Assembly: GCA_030841085.1 (NCBI GenBank)
Contig: JAVEDP010000010.1
Coordinates: forward strand, 1 to 44,171
Origin: Pyrinomonadaceae bacterium
Lineage (GTDB): Bacteria; Acidobacteriota; Blastocatellia; Pyrinomonadales; Pyrinomonadaceae
Direction: 5' to 3'
Length of the DNA stretch: 44,171 bases
The position numbers were made by a program, and so were the translations under genes. Position 1 is the stretch's first letter. Every line of letters begins with the position of its first letter. The notes beneath the pieces are model-generated. The model saw only the letters and a list, made by a program, of their open reading frames with translations, was not told the origin of the DNA and did no database searches. Below, piece by piece: positions 1 through 6,508 of this stretch.

Positions 1-42
1 TTGTCGTGCATGAAAGTCAACGCCGATATATATTCTGTCCAT
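1..42 (-). CDS. IS110-family transposase, N-terminal fragment (runs off the left edge)
   Basis: Only 14 codons lie in the window. They read MDRIYIGVDFHARQ, which fits the N-terminus of IS110-family (DEDD, RuvC-like) transposases, where the first catalytic Asp sits in an 'IGxDxH' strand. The ATG at 42 is preceded by a strong ribosome-binding site (AAAGGAGG on the minus strand, about 47-54) at short spacing, so the start is well supported. The gene reads leftwards out of the window, so the right-hand part of this element (its left end, upstream of the transposase) must lie at 43 and beyond. The family call is inference from very few residues; a longer sequence could show it is another DEDD or RNase H-like protein. 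Confidence 0.6.
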   Translation of the reverse strand, partial: MDRIYIGVDFHARQ

Positions 43-108
43 AGCGCCTCCTTTCAGTCTCATGACTGTGAGCAACGTGAGTGTAACAACTCGCGTAAAG
101 GAGGCGCT
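43..108 (-). promoter_or_regulatory. Hairpin leader that covers the transposase ribosome-binding site
   Basis: AGCGCCTCCTTT at 43-54 and AAAGGAGGCGCT at 97-108 are perfect 12-bp inverted repeats separated by 42 nt. In the transposase mRNA (minus strand) the 43-54 arm is the Shine-Dalgarno region, four bases from the ATG, so pairing would hide it. In IS110-group elements the non-coding end next to the transposase also encodes the structured bridge RNA, so this stem could be part of such an RNA; that is inference. Confidence 0.6.
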
Positions 109-120
109 GCTTCATAACAT

Positions 121-230
121 CAGTACCACATCGCGGTAGCGGGTGGGTTGTAATGAATGCCGCGCGCCGTGAGGTCAGTACGGCCTGCGGTAGCGGAGGG
201 GTTGTAATGAATGCCGCGCGCAACGCGTCG
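121..230. repeat. Two direct repeats, period about 55 bp
   Basis: CAGTAC starts at 121 and again at 176. Each copy continues through GCGGTAGCGG, GGGTTGTAATGAATGCCGCG. A related inverted copy, ending in GGCGGTACTAACC, lies at about 875-907. The repeat abuts the IS110 leader and may be the outer part of that element's end or part of the palindromic block that follows. Confidence 0.6.
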
Positions 231-907
231 AGTCAAAGCGCCGTAGGTGCGACATGAAAGTAGCCCAGGGTAAAGCGCGCTTCGCGCGACACCTTGGGAT
301 CACGTCCCTCACAAAATTCTTTCCGCCGACCCTCGATGGGTCGGCGTTGCTTTTTGTACCAAGCTCGCGCGCAGCGCGTCGAGCCAAAGCGCCGTAGGTG
401 CGACATGAAAGTAGCCCAGGGTAAAGCGCGCTTCGCGCGACACCCTGGGTCAACGCCATCCATAAACATCTTCGCCGACCCTCGATGGGTCGGCGCTGCT
501 TTTTGTACCAAGCTCGCGCACAGCGCGTCGAGCCAAAGCGCCGTAGGTGCGACATGACAATAGCCCAGGGTAAAGCGCGCTTCGCGCGACACCCTGGGTC
601 AACGCCATCCATAAACATCTTCGCCGACCCTCGATGGGTCGGCGTTGTTTTACTTCTATGGAGAATAACAGGCGATTGCACGAATGATGTTTTAATTCAT
701 TTCCCTTGACGCGCTTATGTACCCCTAAAAAGGAAACGCCGACCCATCGAGGGTCGGCGAAGTTTTTTGTCCGCTCTTTGATCCCAGGGTGTCGCGCGAA
801 GCGCGCTTTACCCTGGGCTATTTTCTTCCGCGCCTACAGCGCTCTGACTCGACGCGCTGCGCGCGACATTAGTTTATGAACCCACCCGGCTACGGCAGGC
901 GGTACTA
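175..907. repeat. Block of four palindromic repeat units, three direct and one inverted
   Basis: A unit of about 125 bp occurs at about 219-346, 370-495 and 519-644, and in inverted orientation at 737-870. Each unit starts at GCGCGTCGAG, passes GCGCCGTAGGTGCGACATGA, contains the hairpin CCCAGGGTAAAGCGCGC with its complement, and ends in the palindrome CCGACCCTCGATGGGTCGG followed by a T-rich run. The copies at 370 and 519 are nearly identical; the first differs in its middle, and the inverted one is more diverged. The long open frames across the block simply follow the repeats and show no protein character, so I call no gene here. Between the third and fourth copies, 645-736 is unique AT-richer DNA with no gene seen. 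Confidence 0.85.
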
Positions 908-917
908 ACCATCATAT

Positions 918-1055
918 CCACGATTCACAATTCACGATTCACAATTTACCATTTCCCTCTCTTACCGATTCACCATTTACCATTTACGATTTACCGTTCA
1001 CCGTTCTTAGCGATTCACGGTCACGATTCACGATTCACGATTTACGATTTACGAC
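918..1055. repeat. Heptanucleotide tandem array, consensus YACSATT
   Basis: About eighteen 7-bp units in one direction, mostly CACGATT, CACAATT, TACCATT and TACGATT, with two short interruptions (about 951-964 and 1006-1011). The array runs into the 3' end of the next gene: its last seven codons, including the stop, are array units. Architecture matches the heptanucleotide STRR repeats described in heterocystous cyanobacteria. It is not a CRISPR: there are no spacers and the unit is far too short. Confidence 0.85.
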
Positions 1056-1481
1056 TTTTAGACCTGCAACGCCCGCAACCACGCCAGCAAACTCAACCAA
1101 CCCCAGCAGTACCGCCGACACTTGAAACACTTGCGCCCACGATCTCATCGCGTGATGTCCCACGGTGCTGACATTGTCGGCACCCGCCAACACGAAATGA
1201 TAGTAACCACCAAACACCAGCGCCCCCAGCATTGAAAGAAACAGGATCAAGTACCCACCCCGCGCGCGTTTCCAAATCAGATACCCAGCAACCAGCGGCA
1301 ACAGAACTATCACGACGAAGATGTAAGCATTCTGCCAACCATTCATGAGTATCTTGAGCGTGCTGTGCGCCGCCCCATGCGCCGCCGTTACCATCCCGTG
1401 TAACACGATGATGGCGATGCTCAATCGTCTCAGCGAGTCACCGCTTTTTCGGTTGAATGGTTTGTATTCCCTCATTGACAT
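1035..1481 (-). CDS. Small integral membrane protein, function unknown
   Basis: A 148-residue protein with four likely membrane segments, at about residues 18-36, 52-68, 75-95 and 115-142. Polar features are His-containing turns (HGMVTAAHGAAHSTL at about 28-42 and GGYYHFVLAG at about 91-100), but I do not recognise a family. The start at ATG 1481 precedes a basic N-terminus; no strong ribosome-binding site is visible. The C-terminal residues VVNRKS and the TGA stop are encoded by heptamer units of the adjacent array, so the original C-terminus has probably been replaced. The gene stands alone, divergent from the next one. Confidence 0.65.
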   Translation of the reverse strand: MSMREYKPFNRKSGDSLRRLSIAIIVLHGMVTAAHGAAHSTLKILMNGWQNAYIFVVIVLLPLVAGYLIWKRARGGYLILFLSMLGALVFGGYYHFVLAGADNVSTVGHHAMRSWAQVFQVSAVLLGLVEFAGVVAGVAGLKVVNRKS

Positions 1482-1804
1482 CCAACTAGAAACGGCAAGG
1501 ACTATTTAGTCCACCAGTGCATGATGACCACGGTCCGAAGCCGCACGGAAAGGTCTGTTGGTTGACGTGTTCGGTAGAGCGAACCTCGCGGACCTAATCA
1601 CTCATCGTGTGCGTAAGATAATGTCAAGAATTAGCTCATGCAACGCCGTGGGTACATCAAGAGATCTTGCAATTCCGGGTCTTATAAATTAGAGTGCAAA
1701 CACCTCGCTTCACAACAAAGCCTCGAGTTCCTCCGGATCTCTAAGCTCTCAACTCTGAACTCGAAGCCTGCGTAAACTCAAACGATTCGTCACATGCAGA
1801 CTAC
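1482..1804. other. Intergenic region between divergent genes
   Basis: No gene seen. It should hold promoters for both flanking genes. An AT-rich stretch (TATAAATTAGAG at about 1684) could be a -10 region for the rightward gene, but I cannot pair it convincingly with a -35 box. No repeat family of the window is recognised here. Confidence 0.4.
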
Positions 1805-2422
1805 ATGACTCCTTTTTTTCAGGTAGTTGATAACTTTTACCGTGATCCCAACAGAATCCGGTCGGTCGCACTTAGCCTAACCTTTGCACAACCGGAAGGC
1901 GTACTTGGTTGGCGGACGCGGGCTTATCAACCAAAACAAGTCAGACAGTTGATCGAAAGAAGATTCAGAGTACGCACAAGTTACTGGGAAAGGGATATGG
2001 ATGCTGTGGAAGCGTGCAATGGGGTGTTCTTAAGCGCTTTCTCCCAAGGTAGTCGAGCCGAGCGAGTGGGCATCCATTCAGATGAACCAGCTGACTGGAT
2101 GATGTTTCTCATTTACTTGACTCCTAATGCTCCGCGGAACGCTGGTACATCTTTCTGGCAGCATCGCGAAACAGCTCTCACTTGCCGTCCAACGAAGAAA
2201 GACGCGGAGCGAATCGGTCGCCCCCTTACCGAGTTACGGGAGCTATTGGAGGAGGATGGTACGAAGCGAAGTCGTTGGCTCGAAATTGATCGCGTTTCAA
2301 ATCGCTTCAACCGCGCCGTCATGTTTCCTTCGGGATTATTGCACTCGGCGACGCACCATTTCGGTAGCAACACCCGAAATGGAAGGCTTTATCAATCTTT
2401 TCATTTCCCTATCAAATCATAA
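1805..2422 (+). CDS. DUF6445-type protein, probable 2OG-Fe(II) oxygenase fold
   Basis: A 205-residue protein whose second half has the layout of the Fe(II)/2-oxoglutarate dioxygenase superfamily. An HxD pair is visible at H91-S-D93 (GIHSDEPADW), a distal His in FPSGLLHSATHHFG (H180) and an Arg at R194 (NGRLYQSFHF) that could hold the 2OG carboxylate. The stretches WMMFLIYLTPNAP and GTSFWQH are typical of the DUF6445 group, often seen near tryptophan-halogenase and other tailoring genes. No such neighbour exists here and the substrate is unknown. The start at 1805 lacks a clear ribosome-binding site. The catalytic residues look complete, so the enzyme is probably active; the family assignment is from memory of conserved motifs. 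Confidence 0.7.
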   Translation: MTPFFQVVDNFYRDPNRIRSVALSLTFAQPEGVLGWRTRAYQPKQVRQLIERRFRVRTSYWERDMDAVEACNGVFLSAFSQGSRAERVGIHSDEPADWMMFLIYLTPNAPRNAGTSFWQHRETALTCRPTKKDAERIGRPLTELRELLEEDGTKRSRWLEIDRVSNRFNRAVMFPSGLLHSATHHFGSNTRNGRLYQSFHFPIKS

Positions 2423-2479
2423 TCGACTCGTCTTCGGCCGATCACTTAAAAATGCCCAACTTACGAAGGAGAAACCACA

Positions 2480-2722
2480 ATGGATCAATTCCTCTCTCGA
2501 TTTACGTTTGGCCTGTTGATGGCACAGGTTTTCCCTGGCGGAGTTTTCCTGCTCAGCCTCACCTGTCCGCTCATCGTAAATACCGACCCCAACGTTACGA
2601 CGACTTCTTCAGTATTCATGGCCGTTGGCAATCTTTGGTTCAACTCAAAAAAGGGTACAGTCCTTTTCCTGTTTCTAGCAGGAGGAGTAGGAATGTTGAT
2701 CTGTCGTACAGCCTTACATTAG
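2480..2722 (+). pseudogene. Membrane protein gene cut off at its 3' end
   Basis: The reading frame starts well: ATG 2480 follows GAAGGAG at a good distance. The first 70 or so residues look like the beginning of a membrane protein, with one hydrophobic segment at about residues 9-32 and a second at about 60-75 (GTVLFLFLAGGVGML). From about base 2700 the frame runs into DNA that belongs, on the opposite strand, to the PIN-domain gene and stops ten codons later. The simplest reading is a deletion or rearrangement that joined the 5' part of this gene to the 3'-truncated toxin gene. The original product is unknown. Confidence 0.6.
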
Positions 2723-2930
2723 CGGAATATGAAAGTACTTGACGGTATTTCCTGGCAATATCCTCACGCCCCTCGCGTAGAGGTTTCACCAGCACCTCTT
2801 GCAACGTAAGTACACTTGTCATCCCCCGAGCGGCTCCTGTGTCGAACGCCCCAAACAACTCGTCCGCTGTAGACAAATGGTCCGGATGTTCTTCGATGTA
2901 ATAGATGAGAGGGCCCGTATCAAAGGCCAC
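2640..2930 (-). pseudogene. VapC-like PIN-domain toxin, truncated at its C-terminus
   Basis: Residues 1 to about 77 are a good PIN-domain N-terminal half. The first acidic residue is in VAFDTGPLIYYIE, the second in TSVLTLQEVL, and the region ends QVLSYSANVRLYD. A complete VapC would continue with the helix carrying the third acidic residue (usually 'R..DALH.A') and the final 'T.D' strand. Both are missing; instead, after about base 2700, the frame reads RSTFLLLLLETGKG from the reverse strand of the neighbouring membrane-protein fragment. Start is GTG 2930. The remnant lacks part of the active site and is most likely inactive as a PIN ribonuclease. Confidence 0.75.
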
Positions 2931-2953
2931 TAACTTGCCCGCGAGAAGCGGCG

Positions 2954-3166
2954 TCAGTTTTCCGATGAGTCGCGTTCCGCATTGAGATAATCTTGTGGAT
3001 CAATTCCTTGCCACAAATCCTTCCCAAGCCCTCGCATCTCTGTGATATGACGAAGTTGAGGTGATTCTGAACGGGCGTGCAGACTTTCTATGAGCTTTTT
3101 ACGCTCCTCATCGGAGAGATGCTTAGCAGCCTCGATCAAGGCTTCCAAATTTGTTTGCATAGCCAT
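2954..3166 (-). CDS. Putative antitoxin of the broken PIN-toxin pair
   Basis: A 70-residue protein beginning MAMQTNLEALIEAAKHLSDE, followed by an ERKKLIESLHAR helix and an acidic tail. This pattern of a short N-terminal regulator directly 5' of a PIN gene is typical of VapB-like or 'addiction module' antitoxins. Its stop is 23 bp from the GTG of the toxin remnant, so the two formed an operon. AGAGG lies upstream of ATG 3166; an in-frame ATG at 3196 is possible but lies in less protein-like sequence. The gene is intact while its partner is truncated, so it may be a relic. Confidence 0.6.
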   Translation of the reverse strand: MAMQTNLEALIEAAKHLSDEERKKLIESLHARSESPQLRHITEMRGLGKDLWQGIDPQDYLNAERDSSEN

Positions 3167-3229
3167 GTTGCACTTGCCTCTGAATAAGGATAACACTGCC
3201 TATGCTGCATGAGTAGCTCCCCCGCAACG

Positions 3230-4660
3230 TCACATCTCTTCTTGCGCAGCACGGTCGCGGCGGGCGACGTGCGAGGCATAGGCGGCTTCTTCGACGGCGT
3301 GAGCCACGGCTTCAGCGACGCGTTTGTCGAAGACGGAGGGGATGATGTATTCGGGATGGAGCTCGGCGGCGGTGATGATGTTGGCAATCGCGTTTGCGGC
3401 CGCGAGTTTCATTTCTTCATTGATGCTGCGCGCGCGGCAGGCGAGCGCGCCGCGAAAAATGCCGGGGAAACAAAGCACATTATTAATCTGGTTTGGATAG
3501 TCGGAACGCCCGGTCGCCATCACTGCCACGTAAGGCGCCGCATCTTCCGGCATGATCTCCGGCGTCGGATTGGCCATCGCAAACACAATCGGCTTTGCGG
3601 CCATCTGTTTTAAGTCTTCCTCATTGATCACATCCGGCACTGACAAACCAAGAAAGACATCGGCACCTTTGATGATGTCGTGAACAGTTCCCTGCTCTTC
3701 GTTCGGGTTGGTGTTCGCGGCGTACCATTCCTTCACTTTGTTCATATTTTCGCGGCGGCCGCGATAGAGCGCGCCATGCTGGTCGCAGCCAATAATATTT
3801 TTCACGCCCGCCGCCATTACGATCTTCGTGCAGGCAACACCCGCCGCCCCAACCCCATTGACGACAACTTTAATCTCGCTCATCTCTTTGCCGACGATCT
3901 TCAGCGCGTTGATTAAGGCGGCGAGCACGACCACCGCGGTGCCGTGCTGGTCGTCGTGAAAGACCGGAATGTCGAGTTCTTCTTTGAGGCGATCTTCGAT
4001 CTCGAAACAGCGCGGCGCGGAAATGTCTTCGAGGTTGATGCCGCCGAAAGCAGTGGCAATATTTTTCACGGTGCGCACGATCTCGTCCGGGTCTTTCGTG
4101 CTCAAACAAATCGGAAAGGCATCAACGCCGCCGAATTCCTTGAAGAGCATCGCCTTTCCTTCCATTACCGGCATGGCGGCGGCCGGACCGATGTCGCCGA
4201 GGCCGAGCACTGCCGTGCCGTCGCTAACAATCGCGACCATGTTTTTCTTAATAGTCAGCGTGAAAGCTTTTTCCGGATCGTCGTGGATGGCTTCGCACAC
4301 GCGCGCGACGCCGGGCGTGTAGGCCATCGACAAATCCGCGCGCGTCTTCAAAGGCATTTTGGAGACGACTTCGATCTTGCCGCCGAGATGCATGAGGAAG
4401 GTGCGGTCGGAAGTTTGCAGGACTTCGATGCCGTCGATGTCTTTTACGGCCTTGACGATCTTTTCTTCGTGTTCGCTCGAGACGGTGTTGACGGTGATGT
4501 CGCGGATGATGTGATCGCGGCCGACGCTGACGATGTCAATCGCGCCGATGTCGCCGCCCGCGCGGCCGATGGCCGTAGTGACTTCGCCGAGTGTGCCGGC
4601 GCGCGCAGAAAGTTTGACGCGAATGGTCAGGCTATAGCTGTCGCTAGGTGATCGTTCCAT
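3230..4660 (-). CDS. NAD(P)-dependent malic enzyme with N-terminal ACT domain
   Basis: The enzyme decarboxylates malate to pyruvate in the cytoplasm, linking the TCA cycle with pyruvate and reducing power. The 476-residue protein has an ACT domain at about residues 9-85 (LTIRVKLSARAGTLGEV), which usually senses an amino acid. The malic-enzyme N-terminal domain follows, with the catalytic Tyr in SMAYTPGVARVCEAI (Y114), the catalytic Lys in MEGKAMLFKE (K169) and acidic metal ligands around EDISAPRCFE (211-220) and FHDDQHGT (D236-D237). The Rossmann motif NGVGAAG lies at 268-274. All key residues are present. The start ATG 4660 gives the full ACT domain, but no ribosome-binding site is visible: the upstream 20-30 bases are three heptamer repeat units. 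It stands alone. Confidence 0.93.
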   Translation of the reverse strand: MERSPSDSYSLTIRVKLSARAGTLGEVTTAIGRAGGDIGAIDIVSVGRDHIIRDITVNTVSSEHEEKIVKAVKDIDGIEVLQTSDRTFLMHLGGKIEVVSKMPLKTRADLSMAYTPGVARVCEAIHDDPEKAFTLTIKKNMVAIVSDGTAVLGLGDIGPAAAMPVMEGKAMLFKEFGGVDAFPICLSTKDPDEIVRTVKNIATAFGGINLEDISAPRCFEIEDRLKEELDIPVFHDDQHGTAVVVLAALINALKIVGKEMSEIKVVVNGVGAAGVACTKIVMAAGVKNIIGCDQHGALYRGRRENMNKVKEWYAANTNPNEEQGTVHDIIKGADVFLGLSVPDVINEEDLKQMAAKPIVFAMANPTPEIMPEDAAPYVAVMATGRSDYPNQINNVLCFPGIFRGALACRARSINEEMKLAAANAIANIITAAELHPEYIIPSVFDKRVAEAVAHAVEEAAYASHVARRDRAAQEEM

Positions 4661-4673
4661 TGCGGGTGAATAG

Positions 4674-4694
4674 TAAATGGTAAATGGTAAATAG
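4674..4694. repeat. Short heptamer array, three TAAATGG units
   Basis: TAAATGG, TAAATGG and TAAATAG in tandem, 14 bp upstream of the malic-enzyme start codon. On the minus strand they read CCATTTA, a unit also present in the array at 918-1055. They occupy the place where a ribosome-binding site or 5' leader would be expected. Confidence 0.75.
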
Positions 4695-4729
4695 GAGAAA
4701 CGGCTTTTGGATTCAGGGCTATGCCACCT

Positions 4730-4865
4730 GATGTGCGGAAGGGCTGTGCCCTTCCGGAAGCTTTATCTATTTTGTGGGCTGCGCCCAATTTCGGGCGTAG
4801 CCCGTCGACCAAGTGGGTGGTCGGTTCGGTGGGGCGTAGCCGCCACCGCACGTCAGACGACGTAG
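4730..4865. repeat. Intergenic hairpins with GGGC-GCCC stems
   Basis: Two hairpins follow one another: GGAAGGGCTGTGCCCTTCC at about 4738-4756 and GGGCTGCGCCC with GGGCGTAGCCC at about 4777-4804. A GGCGTAGCCGCC segment comes after them. Similar GGGCTATGCCC palindromes occur at about 40480-40490. No gene is seen between 4661 and 4995. Confidence 0.55.
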
Positions 4866-4912
4866 CCGAGTGAGAAGGTTGGGGTGATGGCGATACAAGC
4901 AGTTTGCTTAAG

Positions 4913-4998
4913 GTAGCGGTATAGACTTTTAGTCTGTGCGGCTGTGAAAGACACAGACTGAAGTCTATGCCACTCCTACAGCTAAAAAGTCTATGCTA
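4913..4998. repeat. 60-bp palindromic element (CATAGACT family) plus a half copy
   Basis: The arms are GGTATAGACTTTTAGTCTGTG (left, from about 4918) and CACAGACTGAAGTCTATGCC (right, to about 4972), separated by a short loop. A further half copy, AAAAGTCTATGCTACTT, at 4985-5001 overlaps the end of the next gene and supplies its TAG stop. The same family recurs at 7821, 10063, 17983, 31864, 37126 and 44112. Confidence 0.85.
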
Positions 4999-5907
4999 CT
5001 TCTTGAGGGCGTTTTTGATTTGAATTGCGAGTTTGGGATCGAGGCCACGCTGGGCGGCAAGTTGCAGCGAATGAAGGCCGAGCAGTTTGTAAATCTTCAG
5101 AGCTTCGGCAAGTTGTTTTGGCGACAAGGCTTTCAGATGACGCTTGACGGTCGCGACGTCGCCGCGCGCGAACGTTCCCGTTAACGCTTTTTCAGGCGAG
5201 GTCTGTTTCAAGTTGTTCACCGTGCTTTGCACTAGTGGCGTCAGAACCTGCTGCGCTTCTTTGGCTTGGAGACCACAGGACATCAGCATCTCGCTCGCAA
5301 GATCGAACAACGCAACCACATGCGGCGAGGCCATCACCGCAGACGCATGATAAAGAGCTTTGCTTTCGGGCTTGATTGTAAAAGCGTTCCCGTCCAAGTC
5401 GCGTACGATCCCTTTTGCGGATCGCACCGCGACGCTGTCGCCCTCCACACAGTAAAAGGCGCCGCGCAATGCTTCGGCGCCAGCGCGCGGATCGCTAACG
5501 GAAACTAAAGGGTGAAGCGAGCCAGTGTGGAATCCGCGTTTTGCGAGTGGCGCCAGGACTGCGGAAGAGAGTGCGCCACTGGTGTGCAAAAAAATGCTGC
5601 GCTGGCGTGGGCTGCGCCCAAGCTTAGCGAAGGTTTCAGCGATTCCTGCGATAACGTCGTCAGGCGTAGTTATCAGAATAAGATCGCTGGGCGGCAGTTG
5701 TTCAAGTTGATCGGCGCCGAGTGCGAGGGTTGTTGAAGGCAGACGGGAAAGCGAGATCGCGTTGCGGGCGTGTGATGGGCGACGGGCAGCGACTGCGCGA
5801 ATCGGATAACCTTTGGACGATAGGGCGATGGCCAAAGCAGTGCCCAGGCGGCCGGCGCCGATGATTGAGATTGTGGGCTTGGATCTTTGGGAATTGGGTT
5901 TTGTCAT
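4996..5907 (-). CDS. Rossmann-like and DUF2520 domain-containing protein
   Basis: The 303-residue protein starts with a dinucleotide-binding fold: TISIIGAGRLGTALAIAL at about 13-30, then a second strand ending in AARRPS. The C-terminal half (from about residue 130, HTGSLHPLVSVSDP through ALYHASAVMASPHVVALFDLA) is the DUF2520 domain. Proteins of this layout resemble ketopantoate or pyrroline-5-carboxylate reductases, but their substrate is not established. I use ATG 5907, just before the Rossmann strand; the frame stays open to 5952 but that extension is unlike the family. The TAG stop lies inside a half copy of the CATAGACT repeat, and the last residues (NALKK) may be slightly altered by it. 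It appears monocistronic. Confidence 0.85.
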   Translation of the reverse strand: MTKPNSQRSKPTISIIGAGRLGTALAIALSSKGYPIRAVAARRPSHARNAISLSRLPSTTLALGADQLEQLPPSDLILITTPDDVIAGIAETFAKLGRSPRQRSIFLHTSGALSSAVLAPLAKRGFHTGSLHPLVSVSDPRAGAEALRGAFYCVEGDSVAVRSAKGIVRDLDGNAFTIKPESKALYHASAVMASPHVVALFDLASEMLMSCGLQAKEAQQVLTPLVQSTVNNLKQTSPEKALTGTFARGDVATVKRHLKALSPKQLAEALKIYKLLGLHSLQLAAQRGLDPKLAIQIKNALKK

Positions 5908-5940
5908 CTGCCGCTCAGTCACCTGAATGGAACCGGAGAA

Positions 5941-6164
5941 GAGCGGGGGCAAGCCAGCCTTCCCAACCTCGAGACTCCGTAACGACCAGCATCAACCAAC
6001 GACGCCACCTTCCAACCTCAAAACTCCAAAGAGCGCGGGCAAGCCAGCCTTCCCAACCTCGAGACTCCGTAACGACCAGCATCGACCAACGACTGCCACC
6101 TTCCAACCTCAAAACTCCAAAGAGCGGGGCAAGCCACCCTTCCCAACCTCGAGACTACGATCGG
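5941..6164. repeat. Tandem repeat of about 90 bp, 2.5 copies
   Basis: Copies begin at 5941, 6031 and 6122 with GAGCG-GGGCAAGCCA. Each continues CCCAACCTCGAGACTCCG and, in the two full copies, ends CCACCTTCCAACCTCAAAAC. The third copy stops after about 43 bp. Divergence between copies is low. Open frames exist across it on both strands, but they are repeats read as protein, and I do not call them genes. Confidence 0.85.
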
Positions 6165-6508
6165 GCTTGCTCAATCTAAACGAGTCACCTTTCGAGTCGA
6201 TCTTAGGCTTTCGCGCGTGGAGGCATTATAATGGCCGCGTTCCCGCTTATTCCAAAACGAGCCCCCATGGATGGGCGAAACCGGCTTCCCCGATTTCCAG
6301 CAACCATTTACCGGAAAACAGGCGCAACCATGCAGCCGGAATCGGGCATCATAGACTGCGCGTTTGAAAATAGCTAAAACAGCTCACGATTCCCAACGAA
6401 TCGTTATCAGTTTTCGCGCAGAACCCCTCAACCCGTGGCGCCTGGAAAGTTTTTTCCCCGGAGTCCTTTTCGGCACGATTCGTTTGAAGTCTCTGGAGGT
6501 TTTTCAAG
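6165..6508. other. Upstream region of the M48 protease gene
   Basis: No gene seen. It presumably holds the promoter and a leader for the protease; I could not pick a convincing -35/-10 pair. The final 20 bases contain TGGAGG, the ribosome-binding site of the next gene. Confidence 0.4.

Noticed and set aside
175-709. Long open frames on both strands across the palindromic block
   Set aside because: They follow the 125-bp repeats, repeat the same residues in each copy, and lack ribosome-binding sites; no protein family is recognisable.
918-1055. Possible CRISPR array
   Set aside because: Units are 7 bp in direct tandem without spacers, and no cas gene is nearby.
3944-4651. 235-residue frame antisense to the malic enzyme
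   Set aside because: A shadow of a highly conserved gene; rich in Asp, Val and Arg as expected for the opposite strand of GC-rich coding DNA.
5865-6367. Two rightward frames through the 90-bp tandem repeat
   Set aside because: Protein content is just the translated repeat; no start site and no family.
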